NCBI GenBank assembly: GCA_030789695.1
Contig: CM061142.1
Location: 159,374,714 to 159,438,713 of the forward strand
DNA: 64,000 bases
Direction of reading: 5' to 3'
Source of the DNA: Scilla litardierei
Lineage: Eukaryota > Streptophyta > Magnoliopsida > Asparagales > Asparagaceae
The position numbers and the translations under genes are program-made. Position 1 is the first letter of the stretch. Every line of letters starts with the position of its first letter. Below, in pieces: positions 32,264 through 44,076 of the stretch. Under the pieces are notes generated by a model. That model did not search any database. It saw only the letters and a list, made by a program, of their open reading frames with translations, and was not told the origin of the DNA.

Positions 32264-32979
32264 TCGACTGTATATCCTTCATCAGTCGACTGCTGCAATG
32301 AATAGAAATAAACAGAGAGATGAAACTTTCGCACTTACACCTTTCAGACGACTGTTGACCATTTCACAGGCAACTGTAAACATACAGGAAAATGTAAATA
32401 CTTCATCGGTCAACTGATGCGAATCAAGTAGAGTCAATAATAAGTTGACTTGAGCAGTGCACCACCGTCGACTATAGAAGGCTCGACAGGCGACTGGAAT
32501 CATCCAGTCGACTGTAAAACCTTCAGCAGGCGACTGTAGGAGAGCCAGAGACTCCAATTGAGTCTTTGGACAAGATGAACCTATTGGGTTGGATTCTATG
32601 ACAATCCTAAGGCTCACTAAGATAGTTATATATATGTACATGAATGAGTAGACCATCTATCAAGGCATTACATTAAACCTAGACTCAAAAAGAGAGAAAG
32701 CAGTAAATGAAATATTACATGGATTACATTGCTTTCCTTAGAGTATATGGCTTCAATTTTGATGCCTTGATGCTCCCCATCATCTCCAAGCTTTGGCACC
32801 CCTTGAGTCCAAGCTTTGGCCCTTCTCCACTTGATGTCCATACTTACACCAAGTGTTTAATCTCCAAAAATGATATTCTTGAAAAGTAACTATGAGACTA
32901 AAATAAGAGAGTCATTAGCAACAACATAATGTTCTGATCATCATCAAAATAATATTAGTATGAAACACCAATACTCAAC
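32264..32979 (-). mobile_element. SIRE-like copia LTR 1, second part
   Basis: This continues LTR 1 from 19807 after removal of LTR 2 and the second TACAG. It contains CAGTCGACTG motifs, CCAAGCTTTGGC repeats and the terminal block TGATCATCATCAAAATAA. The end is placed at CTCAACA (32979), where homology to copia pol on the minus strand begins. Compare the LTR 2 end TGATCATCATCAAAACAA ... CTAGCA. Confidence 0.8.
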
Positions 32980-33418
32980 AAAACTTGGCTGATGTCGGGC
33001 ACTTCAAGTGCTCCGTCAAATTAGCTTCCTCTCTCTGAATCTTTGTATGGTAGAGGCCTGATGAAAGGCTCTCAAAACGTTCAAGTATGGATTTTACTCC
33101 TTTTTCTTGAGACGTTACATACAGTAATTCTTTTTCATTTACATTTGCTGTTTCTAAATGGAATCTTTTTAAACGGATATCCTTGAAACTTAGTAAGTTT
33201 CGGTTGGAATTCGGAGAGAATAGTGCATCCTTTATTTTGATTTTTGTTTCATTTGGGAGCAACAAAGTTGCATTTTCAGAACCTTCAATTATATTCGATG
33301 GCCCTAAAATTATATTTACAGGGATTTTATATGGTAAAATGCTATGAAAATAACATTTATACTGAAGGATCATATGTGTTGAAGCATTGTCTACTAAGAA
33401 GTCATAAGAGCGGTCCAT
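32980..33418 (-). pseudogene. Copia protease/pre-integrase fragment
   Basis: The frame begins MDRSYDFLVDNASTHMIL. The usual protease active site D-S/T-G/A is here DNAS, so the second residue of the triad is altered. It continues through FSPNSNRNLLSFKDI, typical of the region before the integrase zinc finger, and reaches EHLKCPTSAKF before the LTR junction. The matching text in the plus-strand element is at 39863-40290. Confidence 0.85.
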
Positions 33419-33552
33419 CTATAAAAGATGAATAAAACATTTGTATTTCAGGAACATAATCAAATTTTTTATTCCTAAAACAAATTACATAATTCAAATG
33501 CTCTCATAACATAAAATGTTCTCAAAACAAATTGCTAAGATAAAAATAAAGG

Positions 33553-34513
33553 CTAATCAAGCAGGTCATCTGTTTCGAAGTCATCAGCTGAAAACTTGAC
33601 TGGAGCATTAGAGGTCACCAGGTTTGTCTCAGCTTTCTTTTTCATGTTCTCTTTATACAATTCCTGGAGATGTCGCGGAGTTCTGCACACTCTAGACTAG
33701 TAGCCTTTCATGCCACAGCTATGGCACTGGTCTTTCCATTCCCTCTTGGGTTGGGGTGCTTAATTTTTGTGGTTGTCTTGTATGTGCCAAGTGAACTTCT
33801 GCTTCCCTTCATTTCTTCGCTGCTGGACTTGGCCTCTGGCCCTTTTGTTCTATCTCCCTTTCTGTGGTCGTTCTTTTCTTTTGTTGTCTCTTTTCTTTTT
33901 AGAAGAAGATGCATTATGGGCTTCTGGGAGGGGGCAGTGCCAGGGGGCGCATGTTGTGAGTGGCGATGAGAAGCTCTCTGTTTTGTTCAGCCATGAGTAA
34001 ACATGACAGCAGCTCAGAATACTTGGTGAACTTTCGTTCACGGTATTGCTGCATCAGTATCGCATCCTTCTCCTGGAAAGATGTGTACTTCTTTTCCAGC
34101 ATGCTATCTTCTGAGACCTTTTCACCACACAACTTCAGGTGTGACGTGATGCTAAAAAGAGCTGAGTTGTACTCATCTATGGACTTGAAGTCTTGCAGTC
34201 TCAGGTTCTCCCACTCATATCGTATCCTTGGTAGTATAACATCTTTCTGATGTTTATATCTATCCTCAAGGGCAGTCCACAGCTCAAGTGTATCTTCGAC
34301 CATAAGGTATTTAGCCTTTAGGGTCTTGTCCACATGGCGAAGAATATAGATGATGGCTTGCGCCTTTTCTATATCGCTTACATTTTCATTTTTAGTCATA
34401 GCAGAAATGAGGGACTTAGCCCGCAGGTGAAATTTCACATCGAGCTGCCAGCTCAGATAATTTCTTCCTGATGCATCCAGCACTTCGAAACCGACACTTA
34501 CGATTTTGGCCAT
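33553..34513 (-). pseudogene. Copia gag (minus element)
   Basis: The start is MAKIVSVGFEVLDASGRNYL at 34513. The Gag core is conserved (HQKDVILPRIRYEWENLRLQ). The first frame ends at 33914; homology continues in another frame to a zinc knuckle near 33690-33730 that reads CHSCGMKGY, a stop, then SRVC, so the histidine is Tyr and one codon is a stop. The last codons read DDLLD and TAG at complement 33553-33555. A 134-nt AT-rich spacer separates it from pol. Confidence 0.88.
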
Positions 34514-35599
34514 TTTATCTAACAGAGCACAAAATTGCATAAGTTAATACTTTATATAATAAACATTTTCATGTGGAGGAAATTCTTAAATGAAAAGCTA
34601 ATTGCGTGGATCGGCCAGTCCCATATAAAAAATAGAGTCCAACGTCCAGATTGTAGTCCATATTACACAAATGAAAGTGAAAAAAGAGATTACAACTTTG
34701 GAAAACCTGTGAGTCCCATTTATAAAATCTTCAGCTTCAAGTGTGGCCTCCGTCTCCATGGAAAGTAGTCATCAGTCTTAGACATTACATATTTTCCTCA
34801 CTACAATTTCTCTCAAAAAGAAACGAAAAGTGTAGGAAAAGTAAAATGTGGGACTTAAACAGCCGATCCAAAACCACAATTGGCCATCCATACAAAAATT
34901 TGTGCTGATTAAAATATTTTCAACAAACATTTTCAACAGACAGTTTCATCACAGGCATCATATTCACAGTAGGATAAACAATTTGAATACTTAATAATTA
35001 TTGGAGCATTAGGTAACATCATACACCGTTAGGTTAGTTGACTAACGACAGAGCGGTCGCGGGATCTTTCTAATTATTAAGTTAATATTGCACAACATAA
35101 TATCAGTTTATCCACAGAATGAGCCATTTAAAATGATGCAGAGCATATGATTATGATCCTAAAAAAGGCATCATATAATGCAAAAAGTTTTGCTAGTTGG
35201 GATTATTCAAAAGAGTTTAAAAAGAGCCCAAATATTTACATTGTCTTCATGAAAAGGGAAGAAGTTTTCATTTTTATACCCCAATTAACCCCCAAAAGTC
35301 CACAAATGTCCCCTTAAAATCCCATTTCAGTCCCTTTTTATATCCTGATTTTTTTAGTAATTTTTAGGCCCCTAAAAAATTTTAATTTATATTTTTAGCC
35401 ACCTCCCCATTTATTTCTGTTCTGTTTTTTCAGAAAATATTGGCCTGCAAGCCTGAAACTGTGGGCTTCAGCCTTGCGCCAAAAATATTTGGTTTTCTTC
35501 ATTTGTGCAGGCAAAATCCCGCAAAAAATATTTGGTTTTCTTCAATTGGCTTCAGGCTCGCAAATTGTTTACATTTAATGGGCTCGTGGCCCAATATTT

Positions 35600-36030
35600 C
35601 GACGAGAGAGGGGAGAGGGGCCGCGGCTAGGGTTAGCCGCCGCTGCCTCTTGCAATTGCGGGACATGGGGTTTCAGGACGGAGGCCCTCACCGGAGGGCA
35701 GGGGGTGACAAGGATGGCAACCCCCTCTTCAAGCCGAGGGGGGTTCTATAGGCGGCGCCCCCTCCGCTTCAGGAGGGGGGAGGGGTCGGGGGGTTCGATC
35801 ATGGCGGTGCCCCCCTCTGCTTCAGGCGGGGGGGTTCGATGACCGGTGCCCCCTCCGCTTCAGGCAGGGGGATTCAATTACGACGGTGCCCCCCTCCACT
35901 TCAGGCGGGGGGTTCGGTCGAGGCGGCGCCCCCTCACTACTGGCGGGGGGTACGATCCAGCGGCGCCCGCCCCGCCGTATAGGCGGGGGGTCGGGGACAT
36001 CGCCCCCTTCTCCTTGCTATAAGCGAGAGG
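35600..36030 (-). repeat. Tandem GC-rich stem-loops in copia leader
   Basis: Six to seven units of ~50-60 bp occur. On the element's sense strand several read C-runs, GCCTGAAG, then G-runs, for example CCCCCCGCC TGAAG TGGAGGGGGG. Each could form a stem of 7-9 GC pairs closing a TGAAG-type loop; two units have other loops. They lie between the PBS and gag, the place of packaging or translation signals in retroelements. Confidence 0.65.
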
Positions 36031-36354
36031 GGGTTTGTATTTATTTTATTTCAGATTAAAAGCATGATAAAACATGATTTTTAGATGATAAAAATCATTT
36101 ATATGGGCGATTAGCTCTATTTTCACTTCGATCTTGCGAGATCTATGGATAAAACGATCATGTGCATGATAAAAATTAGATTTCTAGCGAGAAATACCTC
36201 TAGATCCGTCCTCTGGATCTAGTGATGGTTGAACGGAGCCTACACGTGGATGACAACGCCCGTTTGAGGTAGATGACGCCGCACGCGTGGATCTCCCGCC
36301 TTTCCTTCGTTTTTGCAACGATCGGAATTTGTGTGAAATTTCTATTTAGAGGCT

Positions 36355-36490
36355 CGTGCTGATAACGTGTTATGAATCATCATATGGATGAGGAACCCTA
36401 AGAGCGTATAAAGATAAGATACAATAGATACGGTCTTATCTATAAGATAAGCCGTGATCCTAACCAACTCAGTAATATCCATTCACAACA
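36355..36490 (-). repeat. Short copia 5' LTR and primer site (minus)
   Basis: The LTR is 36368-36490, 123 bp, TG...CA in the plus reading (TGTTATGAATC ... TTCACAACA). Its sense strand is followed by CGTTATCAGCACG (complement 36355-36367), the same PBS as in the plus-strand element at 37449. The short length matches the 113-bp LTR there, but the sequence differs. Confidence 0.8.
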
Positions 36491-36697
36491 CCATCTAAAT
36501 TATTATTATTATTTGATTTTTTTTAATATTAGTTTTAATTTATATACATAATTTAGATTTAGTGAAAAATGATAGTCGATACAATGCACGCCAACACAAA
36601 AGTGGCTCACTCTGTCCTAAAGAAAGTTTACTCAACGTCGTATTGAAATGGTATCCATTTTACCTAAAGTAACATCTAACAGTGTTTCGACCACTAA

Positions 36698-36991
36698 GAG
36701 CATCTCCAACCCAATACTCTATTTTTGGAGTGTGGGAAATGGAGTTCGCTCCAACCCAACACTCCATAATTGCTAAATGCACATAATTAGCAATTTCTAG
36801 CACTTAAAAACACCTCCTCTAACCCCAAAATGCGGTGTATGTCTATTATAGACCGTGTACGCTTAACACTAACCCTCACAAAAAATGAAGGCTTCTACAG
36901 TAGCAAACCGGAAAAAAATTACCGGTTTTCCAGTGCGGTTGTAGAGAGAAAACGCCATTTTTGACGTTTTCCAGTGCGATAGGAGATGCTC
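36698..36991. mobile_element. Tourist-like (PIF/Harbinger) MITE
   Basis: Terminal inverted repeats GAGCATCTCC...GGAGATGCTC are flanked by the 3-bp duplication TAA (36695-36697 and 36992-36994). The 294-bp AT-rich body has no coding capacity and has CCGGTTTTCCAGTGCG-like text near 36930. Length, termini and TSD are characteristic of this MITE class. Confidence 0.9.
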
Positions 36992-36994
36992 TAA

Positions 36995-37335
36995 AGGACT
37001 TCTAGATGCATTATTGTGTTCTTGTATTCATTTGAATCATTGGAGAGAAATGAACTTACTGCATTCTGTTTTGAGATATGTAATTGGAAAAGTGTCTTTC
37101 GTTTCGTCAAGAGAAAAGCATCTGAGATATCTTGTGCTAAAATGTTGGTCAAGCTAAAGCAAATATTCTCAATTTCAAGGATCAATTATTCTATAAACAT
37201 TGGTTAAGCTAAAGCAAATATTATACAATTTCCTCCTTTTATCTCTCCTTTTGTACCATGCATGGGACGGAGAAGTAGCCATAATTTCTCAATCTAAATA
37301 TTTCTAATCAAAACTAATCCTTAAAATGACTTTGG
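36995..37335. other. Unannotated spacer before the copia element
   Basis: AT-rich. A 63-codon frame at 37016-37207 has no recognised domain. A 20-bp phrase (GTTAAGCTAAAGCAAATATT, also as GTCAAGCTAAAGC) is repeated at 37146 and 37203. It ends in the target site TTTGG (37331-37335). Confidence 0.5.
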
Positions 37336-37448
37336 TGTTATGAGCAGGCTTTTGTAGGCCCATTAATGTATTGGGTATCCACCCATTATGTAACCCTAGT
37401 TCAATAAATACAAGGCTATGGGGTTCTGTAGCCGCCAAGCTTACAACA
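37336..37448 (+). repeat. Copia 5' LTR (113 bp)
   Basis: TGTTATGAGC ... GCTTACAACA. It includes GGGTATCCACCCATTATG. The TATA region reads CAATAAATA here and TATAAATA in the 3' LTR. Confidence 0.95.
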
Positions 37449-37461
37449 CGTTATCAGCACG
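37449..37461 (+). other. Copia primer-binding site
   Basis: CGTTATCAGCACG begins at the base after the LTR. The same sequence follows the LTR of the minus-strand element, which confirms it as the PBS of this family. Confidence 0.85.
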
Positions 37462-37904
37462 CTCACAGCTGAGCCGAACCTCTGCCGACGGACGAATCGC
37501 GACACGAAAGGGCTTCCTTCACCAAACGTCGTTAGATCCAGCAGGTAGGATCTAGAGGTAATTTTCATCTCCTAGATCTAAAACTCTATGCGCATATGAT
37601 TAGATCTATATCTGTTGAATTAGATCTAGATTTTTTTATCTTAGATCTATATGATGGATCAATGTTTGCTTAAATTAGATCAATTTTTTATCTCAGATCT
37701 ATATGTAAAATCAACTTTTGAATTATAACTCGACGTTTTTATCACTAAAAATCAAATTTTTACGATTAAAACGCTGATTTGAAGACTAAAAATAGTTTTT
37801 TTATAAAAATCCTGGTTTTATGATCTTCTTTCCCAATTTTTCAAACCCTAAAGGGGCTTCTTCGTCGCCACGTGGCCGGCAGCCACGCGCGCAACAAAAC
37901 CCCC

Positions 37905-38075
37905 TTGCGATCTTCAACGCCGCCTGAAGCGGCGACGTGCCACTGACGCGCCGAGCGGCAGCCCCTGTCGCTGCCGCCCGGAGCGGCAGCCGACGCCGCC
38001 CTGCCGCCCGAAGCGGCGTCCCCGGCGCAAACCCTAGCCGCCCGAAGGGGCAGCCCCTGCGGCGCAAAACCTAGC
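37905..38075 (+). repeat. GC-rich stem-loops in the copia leader
   Basis: Successive short inverted repeats occur: CGCCGC-CTGAA-GCGGCG, GCTGCCGC-CCGGA-GCGGCAGC and GCCGC-CCGAA-GCGGC. They form GC stems of 5-8 pairs with five-base loops ending in GA or GAA. Position and form match the leader of the minus-strand element, although primary sequence differs. Confidence 0.6.
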
Positions 38076-38763
38076 CGCCTGCACGGGCCCGCACGACCGA
38101 TCGCCTCCAAAAACCCTAACTAGGGTTTTTCTGCAAAAAACATTTTTAAAATTCTTTTTCAGATTTAATTAAGATTTTTCTTCTTTAAATCCTGATTAAT
38201 TACTTGCATTATAAATCATCGCATCTTTGGATTATTTGATTATTAAACATTTAATAATTAGGAAGAACCTGCGACTGCTCTGCCGTTAATTAACTAACCT
38301 AACGGTGTATGACGTTGCCAAGTGGTCTAATAATTATTAGACGAAAAGTTTTCATTTCCATTATAAAATTGCTTGTGATGATTAATTGCCTGCGACGAAA
38401 TAAATGCTTGCTGCATTTTTCAGCGATGTATGTTTATATTTGTTGTGATTTTGGATCGGCTAGCTATCACCATCATTTTCCTCGCATTTTTTTCATTTTG
38501 AGAGAAATTGTAGTGAGGATAAAATTGTATAAACTCCAAGACTGGCGCACATCCCATGAAGATGAAGATCTATTTCCAAAAGAATAGGGGCCCCACGAGG
38601 GTTCCCGAGTTGTATTTTCTATTTTATGGGACTCTATGGACTTTATTTCTTTTAAAAATGGTGACTAGCCGATCCACACAATAAATATCTGTGTCTGAAA
38701 TGCATAATTACTTGTTTTATTTTAAAATATCTAATTATTGCTCATTTTTAACATGCTTAGATA

Positions 38764-39712
38764 ATGGCAAAAATTGCGAGCGTCGACTTTGACGTATTGG
38801 ATGCAACATGCAAAAATTATCTGAGCTGGCAGTTGGATGTCAAATTCCACCTGCACTCACGGGGACTGAGTCATGCCATTGTTGTAGGCGATACGGTTTC
38901 AGACCTAGATAAAGCAAAAGCAATTATCTATATCAGACGCCATATCGATCGGACCCTGAAAGCTGAGTACCTCACAGTGAAAGACTCTTACGAGTTATGG
39001 ACCGCTCTCAAGGATAAATACAAACATCAAAAAGATGTTATCCTTCCTCGAGCGCGATATGAATGGGAGAACCTCCGTCTTCAGAACTTTAAGTCCATTG
39101 CCGAATACAACTCGGCACTTTTCAGTATGACCCACGCCATGTATGGTGAGAAAGTGACAGAGGAGCGCATGTTGGAGAAGACTTATACATCATTCCACAA
39201 GAAGGATGTCATACTCATGCAACAGTATCGTGAACGAAAGTTCACGAAATACTCAAAGCTTCTCTTCTGCTTTCTGATGGCAGAACAGAATAGAGACCTC
39301 CTGCTGGCCACCCATAACTTGTGTCATGCCGACACTGCACCTGTGCCTGAAGCGCACCACATCTCCTCCCAGAAAAAGAAGATCAACTTCAGAGGCAAAC
39401 CCCAGAAGGGAAAGGCAATGAAGAAGCAGGCTAGAGGACCCCTCCAAAGACCTATAATGAGGGAAAGAGGAAAACTGTGTGGAAGAAGAAAGACAACGGC
39501 CAGACATCTGCCCCAGAAAAGACTGGAAAGACAAATGCCCCAGGTGTGGCATGACTGGGCACTGGTCCAGAAATTGTCGGACTCCATGCCACCTCCAGGA
39601 CTTGTACAAAGCTAGCCAGAAGCCAGCCGAAACAAACCTGGTGGAACATGAAGACCTTGCACCAATCAAGTTCATCGCCGAGGACTTCTCAAACGATGAC
39701 CTGCTCGACTGA
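38764..39712 (+). pseudogene. Copia gag (plus element)
   Basis: It starts MAKIASVDFDVLDATCKNYL at 38764. The Gag core HQKDVILPRARYEWENLRLQ is conserved with the minus-strand copy. After about 39430 the reading moves through two frames to reach the zinc knuckle CPRCGMTGHWSRNC (39537-39580) and the end NDDLLD with TGA at 39710-39712. Gag forms the particle; the CCHC finger binds RNA. The shifts before the finger disable it. Confidence 0.9.
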
Positions 39713-39862
39713 AGCCTTATCTATTTTTCTGCACTGCATTGTAGTTGAAACAATTTAATCTCCAGTTATTTGTTTTTCAGCATGTTAGTTAACTTTTGGA
39801 ATTTGAATGAAATTTAGTTATGTTTGTGCCTTATACTGCTATGCTTTTCTCTCTTACTCTAG

Positions 39863-42800
39863 ATGGATTATAAATGCCTAGTGGACAGTGCTTCTACGCA
39901 CACGATCCTTCAAGATATTTGCTTTTTTCAAAGCATACACAAATATGATGGAACCGTGAATACTATTTCCGGTCCATGAGGAATAATAGAAGGATCAGGG
40001 GAATCACATTTTCTGCTCCCCAATAAAACACGGCTATTAATAAAAGATGCTCTTTTCTCTCCAAGCTCACATAGAAACTTACTAAGTTTCAAAGATATCC
40101 GTCTAAACGGATACCACCTAGAAACGGTGAACAAACAAAACAAAGAATCTTGTATGTAACGACGCTTAAAAATGGTGCTAAAACCATCGTTGAGCGTTTC
40201 GAGGGACTCCCATCGGGTCTCTACCATACAAAGATACGAGCCATGGAAGCTAACACAATTGAGCACCAGAAGTGCAAGAATCAACCAGAATTCCAACTCT
40301 GGCACAATAGACTCGGACACCCTGGATCAGCAATGATGCACGACATCATATCCCAATCCCATGGAATTAACTCGAAGAGCCTGAAGCTACTTCGAAAGGG
40401 TGTGTTTCCTTGTCCCCCTTGTCACAAAGGAAAATTGATAACGAGACAATCTCCACTTAAGGTGGACTCAGAGTCTCTCAGTTTCCTAGAGAGAATACAT
40501 GGAGACATGTGCGGGCCTATTCACCCCGCAAGTGGTCTATTTCGATACTATATGGTACTGATAGACGCATCTTCCAAATGGTCATATGGGTGCCTCCTGT
40601 CCACCCACAACATAGCCTTCACAAAGCTACTGGCACAAATCATTAAGTTGCGGACACATTTCCCAAACAATCAGATCAAGAAATTGTGTCTGGATAACGC
40701 TAGGGAATTCACATCACAAGTCTTTCTAGACTACTGCCAAGCAACTGGCATTGAAGTTGAACATCATGTAGCTCATGTTCACACCCAGAATTGGTTAGCT
40801 GAATCTTTTATAAAGAGACTACAATGCATTGCTCGTCCATTGTTGATACAATCCCAGTTGCCCGCGACTGCATGGGGACATGCTATCTTGCATGCTACAT
40901 CGCTAATAAGACTATGACTGTCAGGTAGTCAATCTTATTCTCCGATGCAACTCACATATGGAACTCCACCGGATATCTCTCACTTGAGGACATTCGGATG
41001 CGCAGTTTATGTCCCCATAGCACCACCGCAGAGGACCAAGATGGGTCCCCAACGTCGCCTGGATATTGACATAGGATTCGACTCACCATCGATAATTAGA
41101 TACACAGAACCTCTATCGGGGGACGCTTTTAAGGCATGTCTAGCAGATTGTGAGTTTGACGAAAGTACCTTTCCCAAACTAGGCATAAACACATAGAAGC
41201 CGGAAGCTCCAAAGGCCATTTCATGGGATACCAAAACTTTATCCCATTTTGATCCGCGTACAAACCAATGTGAAGATGAGATCATGAAGATCCTCCAAAT
41301 ACAGAATACAGCTCACATTTTACCGGACAAATTTACTGACAATCAGAAGATTGTCAGATCACACGTCCCTGCTGCAAACACGCCAGCAAGGATTGACATA
41401 CCCAAATATGGATGCAATCCACCTGCAGCAGAAGCGACGTACCTAACAAAAGAGAGGACGACCCCCAGGCTCCAAGGATAAATTCCCTCGAAAATGGAAA
41501 ATTCCAGGAGAAATGATAATGATACCACCACAAGAAGCTGAGCTCAGCCTAGATACATCTCCCCTCCTAAAACCCCCTGAAGAGGAAAATATAGGAGAAA
41601 TATCATTAAACTATGTATGTACTCGGGAGGTACTGGACAGAAAAAGCACAATCATTGATGATAACTTCGCGTTCATTATTACCAATCGCGTAACTTAATA
41701 TGACGATGAAATTGATCCACGCTCTCTAGCAGAATGTAAACACAGAGAAGATTGGCCAAAGTGGAACGAGGCAATAGGAGTAGATCTGGATTCACTCTCG
41801 AAACGCAAAGTTTTTGGACCTATAGTCCTAACACCGAAGGGTGTTAAACCTGTGGGATATAAATGTGTATTCGTAAGAAAAAGGAATGAAAATAATGAGA
41901 TCGTACTTGTTGCACAAGGCTTTTCCCAACGACCAGAAATAGACTATGATGATACATATTCTCCGGTCATGGAAGCGATCACTTTTCGATTCATTATTAG
42001 CCTAACTGCTACGAAAGGCCTGGATATGCGGCTCATGGACGTTGTAACTGCATACCTATATGGCAATATAGAGAATGATATCTATATGAGACATCTGGAC
42101 GGCTATAAACTACCGACGAAAATGACAGAAAGACATCGGGACGTCTACTCTGTCAAACTCCAAAGATCATTGTATGGTCTAAAACAGTCGGGAAGAATGT
42201 GGTATAATAGACTCAGTGAATTCCTAGTGCAACAAGGATTCACAACTAATGAAGTCTGCCCTTGCATCTTTATAAGAGAAAAGGGAACATGATTCGTAAT
42301 TATTGCCGTCTACGTAGACGACTTAAACCTCATCGGATCTCCTGAAGAGATAGCTGAGATATCTATGAGACTTACACAGACTTTTGAGATGAAAGACCTT
42401 AACAAAACAAAGTTCTGCCTAGGCTTACAAATCGAACACCTCAGCGGAGGAATCATGTTGCATCAATCCACCTACACAAGGAAGTTGCTGAAAAACTTCC
42501 TCATTGACAAATGTCATCCGCTTGGTACACCAATGGTCGTCAGATCATTGGATGTAAATACGGATCCTTCCGGGCGCTGGAAGAGGAGGAGAAAGCACTG
42601 GGTCCCAAAGTACCCTACCTAAGTGCAATTGGAGCATTCCTTTATCTGACAAACTGTACGCGTTCCGATATAGCGTTCGCATTTAACTTACTAGCCAGAT
42701 ACAGTTCAGTGCCCTCAAAGCGCCACTAGAACGGAGTGAATCACCTTCTGCGCTACCTCTAAGGGTCAGTTGACCTGGGACTATACTTCAAGAAAGGCGT

Positions 42801-43287
42801 ATCCTCCAACTTAGTTAGTTATGCAGATGCAGGATACAGGTCTGACCCTCACACCGCAAAGTCCCAGACCGGCTTCGTATTCACCTACGGTGGAACAGCC
42901 ATCTCATGAAGGTCTGTGAAGCAGACATCAATGGCAACCTCATCCAACCACTTCGAACTCATTGCGATCCACGAAGCTAGCAGAAAATTCTTCTGGCTTC
43001 GTTCAGTCATCCACCACATCCTTGTGACAATCGGCCTGAAGACGGGAGATCTTGAACCAACCACCATGTACGAAGACAATGCTGCCTGCATAGCTCAACT
43101 ACGAGGTGGCTACATCAAAGGTGACAGGACAAAGCACATTTCCCGCAAACTCTTCTGGACGTATGAACAACAAGAAGACAAACAAATCGACATCCAGCAG
43201 ATCCAGTCTTGCAACAACCTGACAGATCTATTTACTAAAGCTTTACCTCGCTGTAACTTTAGAAAACTTGTAATAGGAATTGGATGA
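39863..43287 (+). pseudogene. Copia Pol: PR, IN, RT, RNase H
   Basis: Protease MDYKCLVDSASTHTIL starts at 39863, with a stop at SGP-stop near 39978. The integrase zinc finger (WHNRLGHPG ... CPPCHKGK) and the core DDE residues (in LIDASSKWSY, CLDNAREFTS and AESFIKRLQ) lie in an open stretch to 40917. RT includes GYKCVFVRKRNENNE (41855) and the catalytic YVDDLNLIG (42311), separated by an in-frame TGA at 42290. RNase H includes YADAGYRSDPHTAKS and TKHISRKLFW, with stops near 42729, 42762 and 42908. At least eight disabling changes are visible. A 150-nt spacer separates it from gag. Confidence 0.93.
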
Positions 43288-43642
43288 GACAGTTGAAAGA
43301 TCTACAAGCCTGAAGCTTGTACGCAACACGGGGAGTTAATGTTGCGATGTACTCTTTTTTCCCTTAGCTATTGGTTTTTCCCACTGGGTTTTCCATAAGC
43401 AAATGTTTTAACGAGGCAACCACATCAACTCTGGATCCAGAAGTATCCACCTCTGATGAGACTTGTACTCTTTTTACTTAGCCATTGGTTTTTTCCACTG
43501 GGTATTCCATGACAAAGGTTTTAACGAGGCAAGAACTCTTAACTTATGATGCAGAAGTATCCATACCATATGGTCAGATACGCTCTATAAACCCTGAAGC
43601 GCTCATATGCCTAGCTTACAGCAATGGATGGATAAGAGGAAG
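43288..43642 (+). other. Copia 3' noncoding region
   Basis: This contains two diverged copies (43349-43412 and 43466-43531) of a block TGTACTCTTTTT ... AGC(T)ATTGGTTTTTCCCACTGGG ... GTTTTAACGAGGCAA, typical of plant copia 3' ends. It ends with the purine-rich primer GGATGGATAAGAGGAAG. Confidence 0.8.
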
Positions 43643-43754
43643 TGTTATGAGCGGGCTTTTGTAGGCCCATTAATATATTGGGTATCCACCCATTATGTAA
43701 CCATAGTTCTATAAATACAAGGCTACGGGTTTCGTAGCCGCCTAGCTTACAACA
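43643..43754 (+). repeat. Copia 3' LTR (112 bp)
   Basis: TGTTATGAGC ... GCTTACAACA, followed by target duplicate TTTGG at 43755. It carries a TATA box at 43710. Confidence 0.95.
43710..43717 (+). promoter_or_regulatory. TATA box in copia 3' LTR
   Basis: TATAAATA on the plus strand, 360 bp before the start codon of the RING/vWA gene. Initiation ~30 bp downstream would give a transcript running into the gene's 5' region. Use by the host gene is inference. Confidence 0.5.
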
Positions 43755-44076
43755 TTTGGCATTTATTTTCCCTACAGTGGGAAAAAAATCATATTAGGCC
43801 AAAAGAAATGAAGCAAATGTTCCAAAACAAAAATCTATCAGGCAAAAAATTCCAAAGTGAAGGTGCCTCGTGCAAAAAGACAGACATGGCATAAAAAAGG
43901 GATGTGGGGGTCTCAAGAAAAGAAGAATACAGCAAGGAACAAAGTCGCACAGATGAGAGAGAGAGGGAGAGAGAGTTTTAGAGAGAGACAGCTCCAAGCC
44001 CATAAAAAGTTGGAGTAGAAGAAGACAGAAGAAGGCAGCAACCACAGAAGAAGAAGAAGAGGAAGAGAAAAGGAAA
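43755..44076 (+). other. Promoter/5'UTR region of the RING/vWA gene
   Basis: It is purine-rich, with GAGAGAGAGGGAGAGAGAG near 43955-43975 and GAAGAAGAAGAAGAGGAAG near 44045. GA-rich tracts are common in plant core promoters and 5'UTRs. No clear TATA box other than that in the adjacent LTR was seen. Confidence 0.5.

Larger units (their letters stand above)
32980..36490 (-). mobile_element. Truncated Ty1/copia element, minus strand
   Basis: From right to left: a 5' LTR (36368-36490), PBS, a leader with GC-rich hairpins, gag, a spacer, and the start of pol, cut at 32980 by the SIRE-like LTR. It belongs to the same family as the plus-strand element at 37336-43754: the gag, spacer, leader blocks (AACCTAACGGTGTATGA on its sense strand) and PBS all correspond. 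The 3' half is missing from the window. Confidence 0.88.
37336..43754 (+). mobile_element. Complete Ty1/copia element with short LTRs
   Basis: LTRs of 113 bp (37336-37448) and 112 bp (43643-43754) flank gag-pol. The 5-bp target duplication TTTGG is perfect (37331-37335 and 43755-43759). PBS CGTTATCAGCACG follows the 5' LTR directly; a purine-rich GGATGGATAAGAGGAAG precedes the 3' LTR. The domain order PR-IN-RT-RH defines Ty1/copia. Many stops and shifts make it non-autonomous. The LTRs differ at several of ~113 positions, so it is older than the gypsy insertion. Confidence 0.95.

Noticed and set aside
37801..38110. Ala/Arg-rich minus-strand ORFs of 88-89 codons
   Set aside because: They come from GC-rich hairpin repeats in the copia leader.
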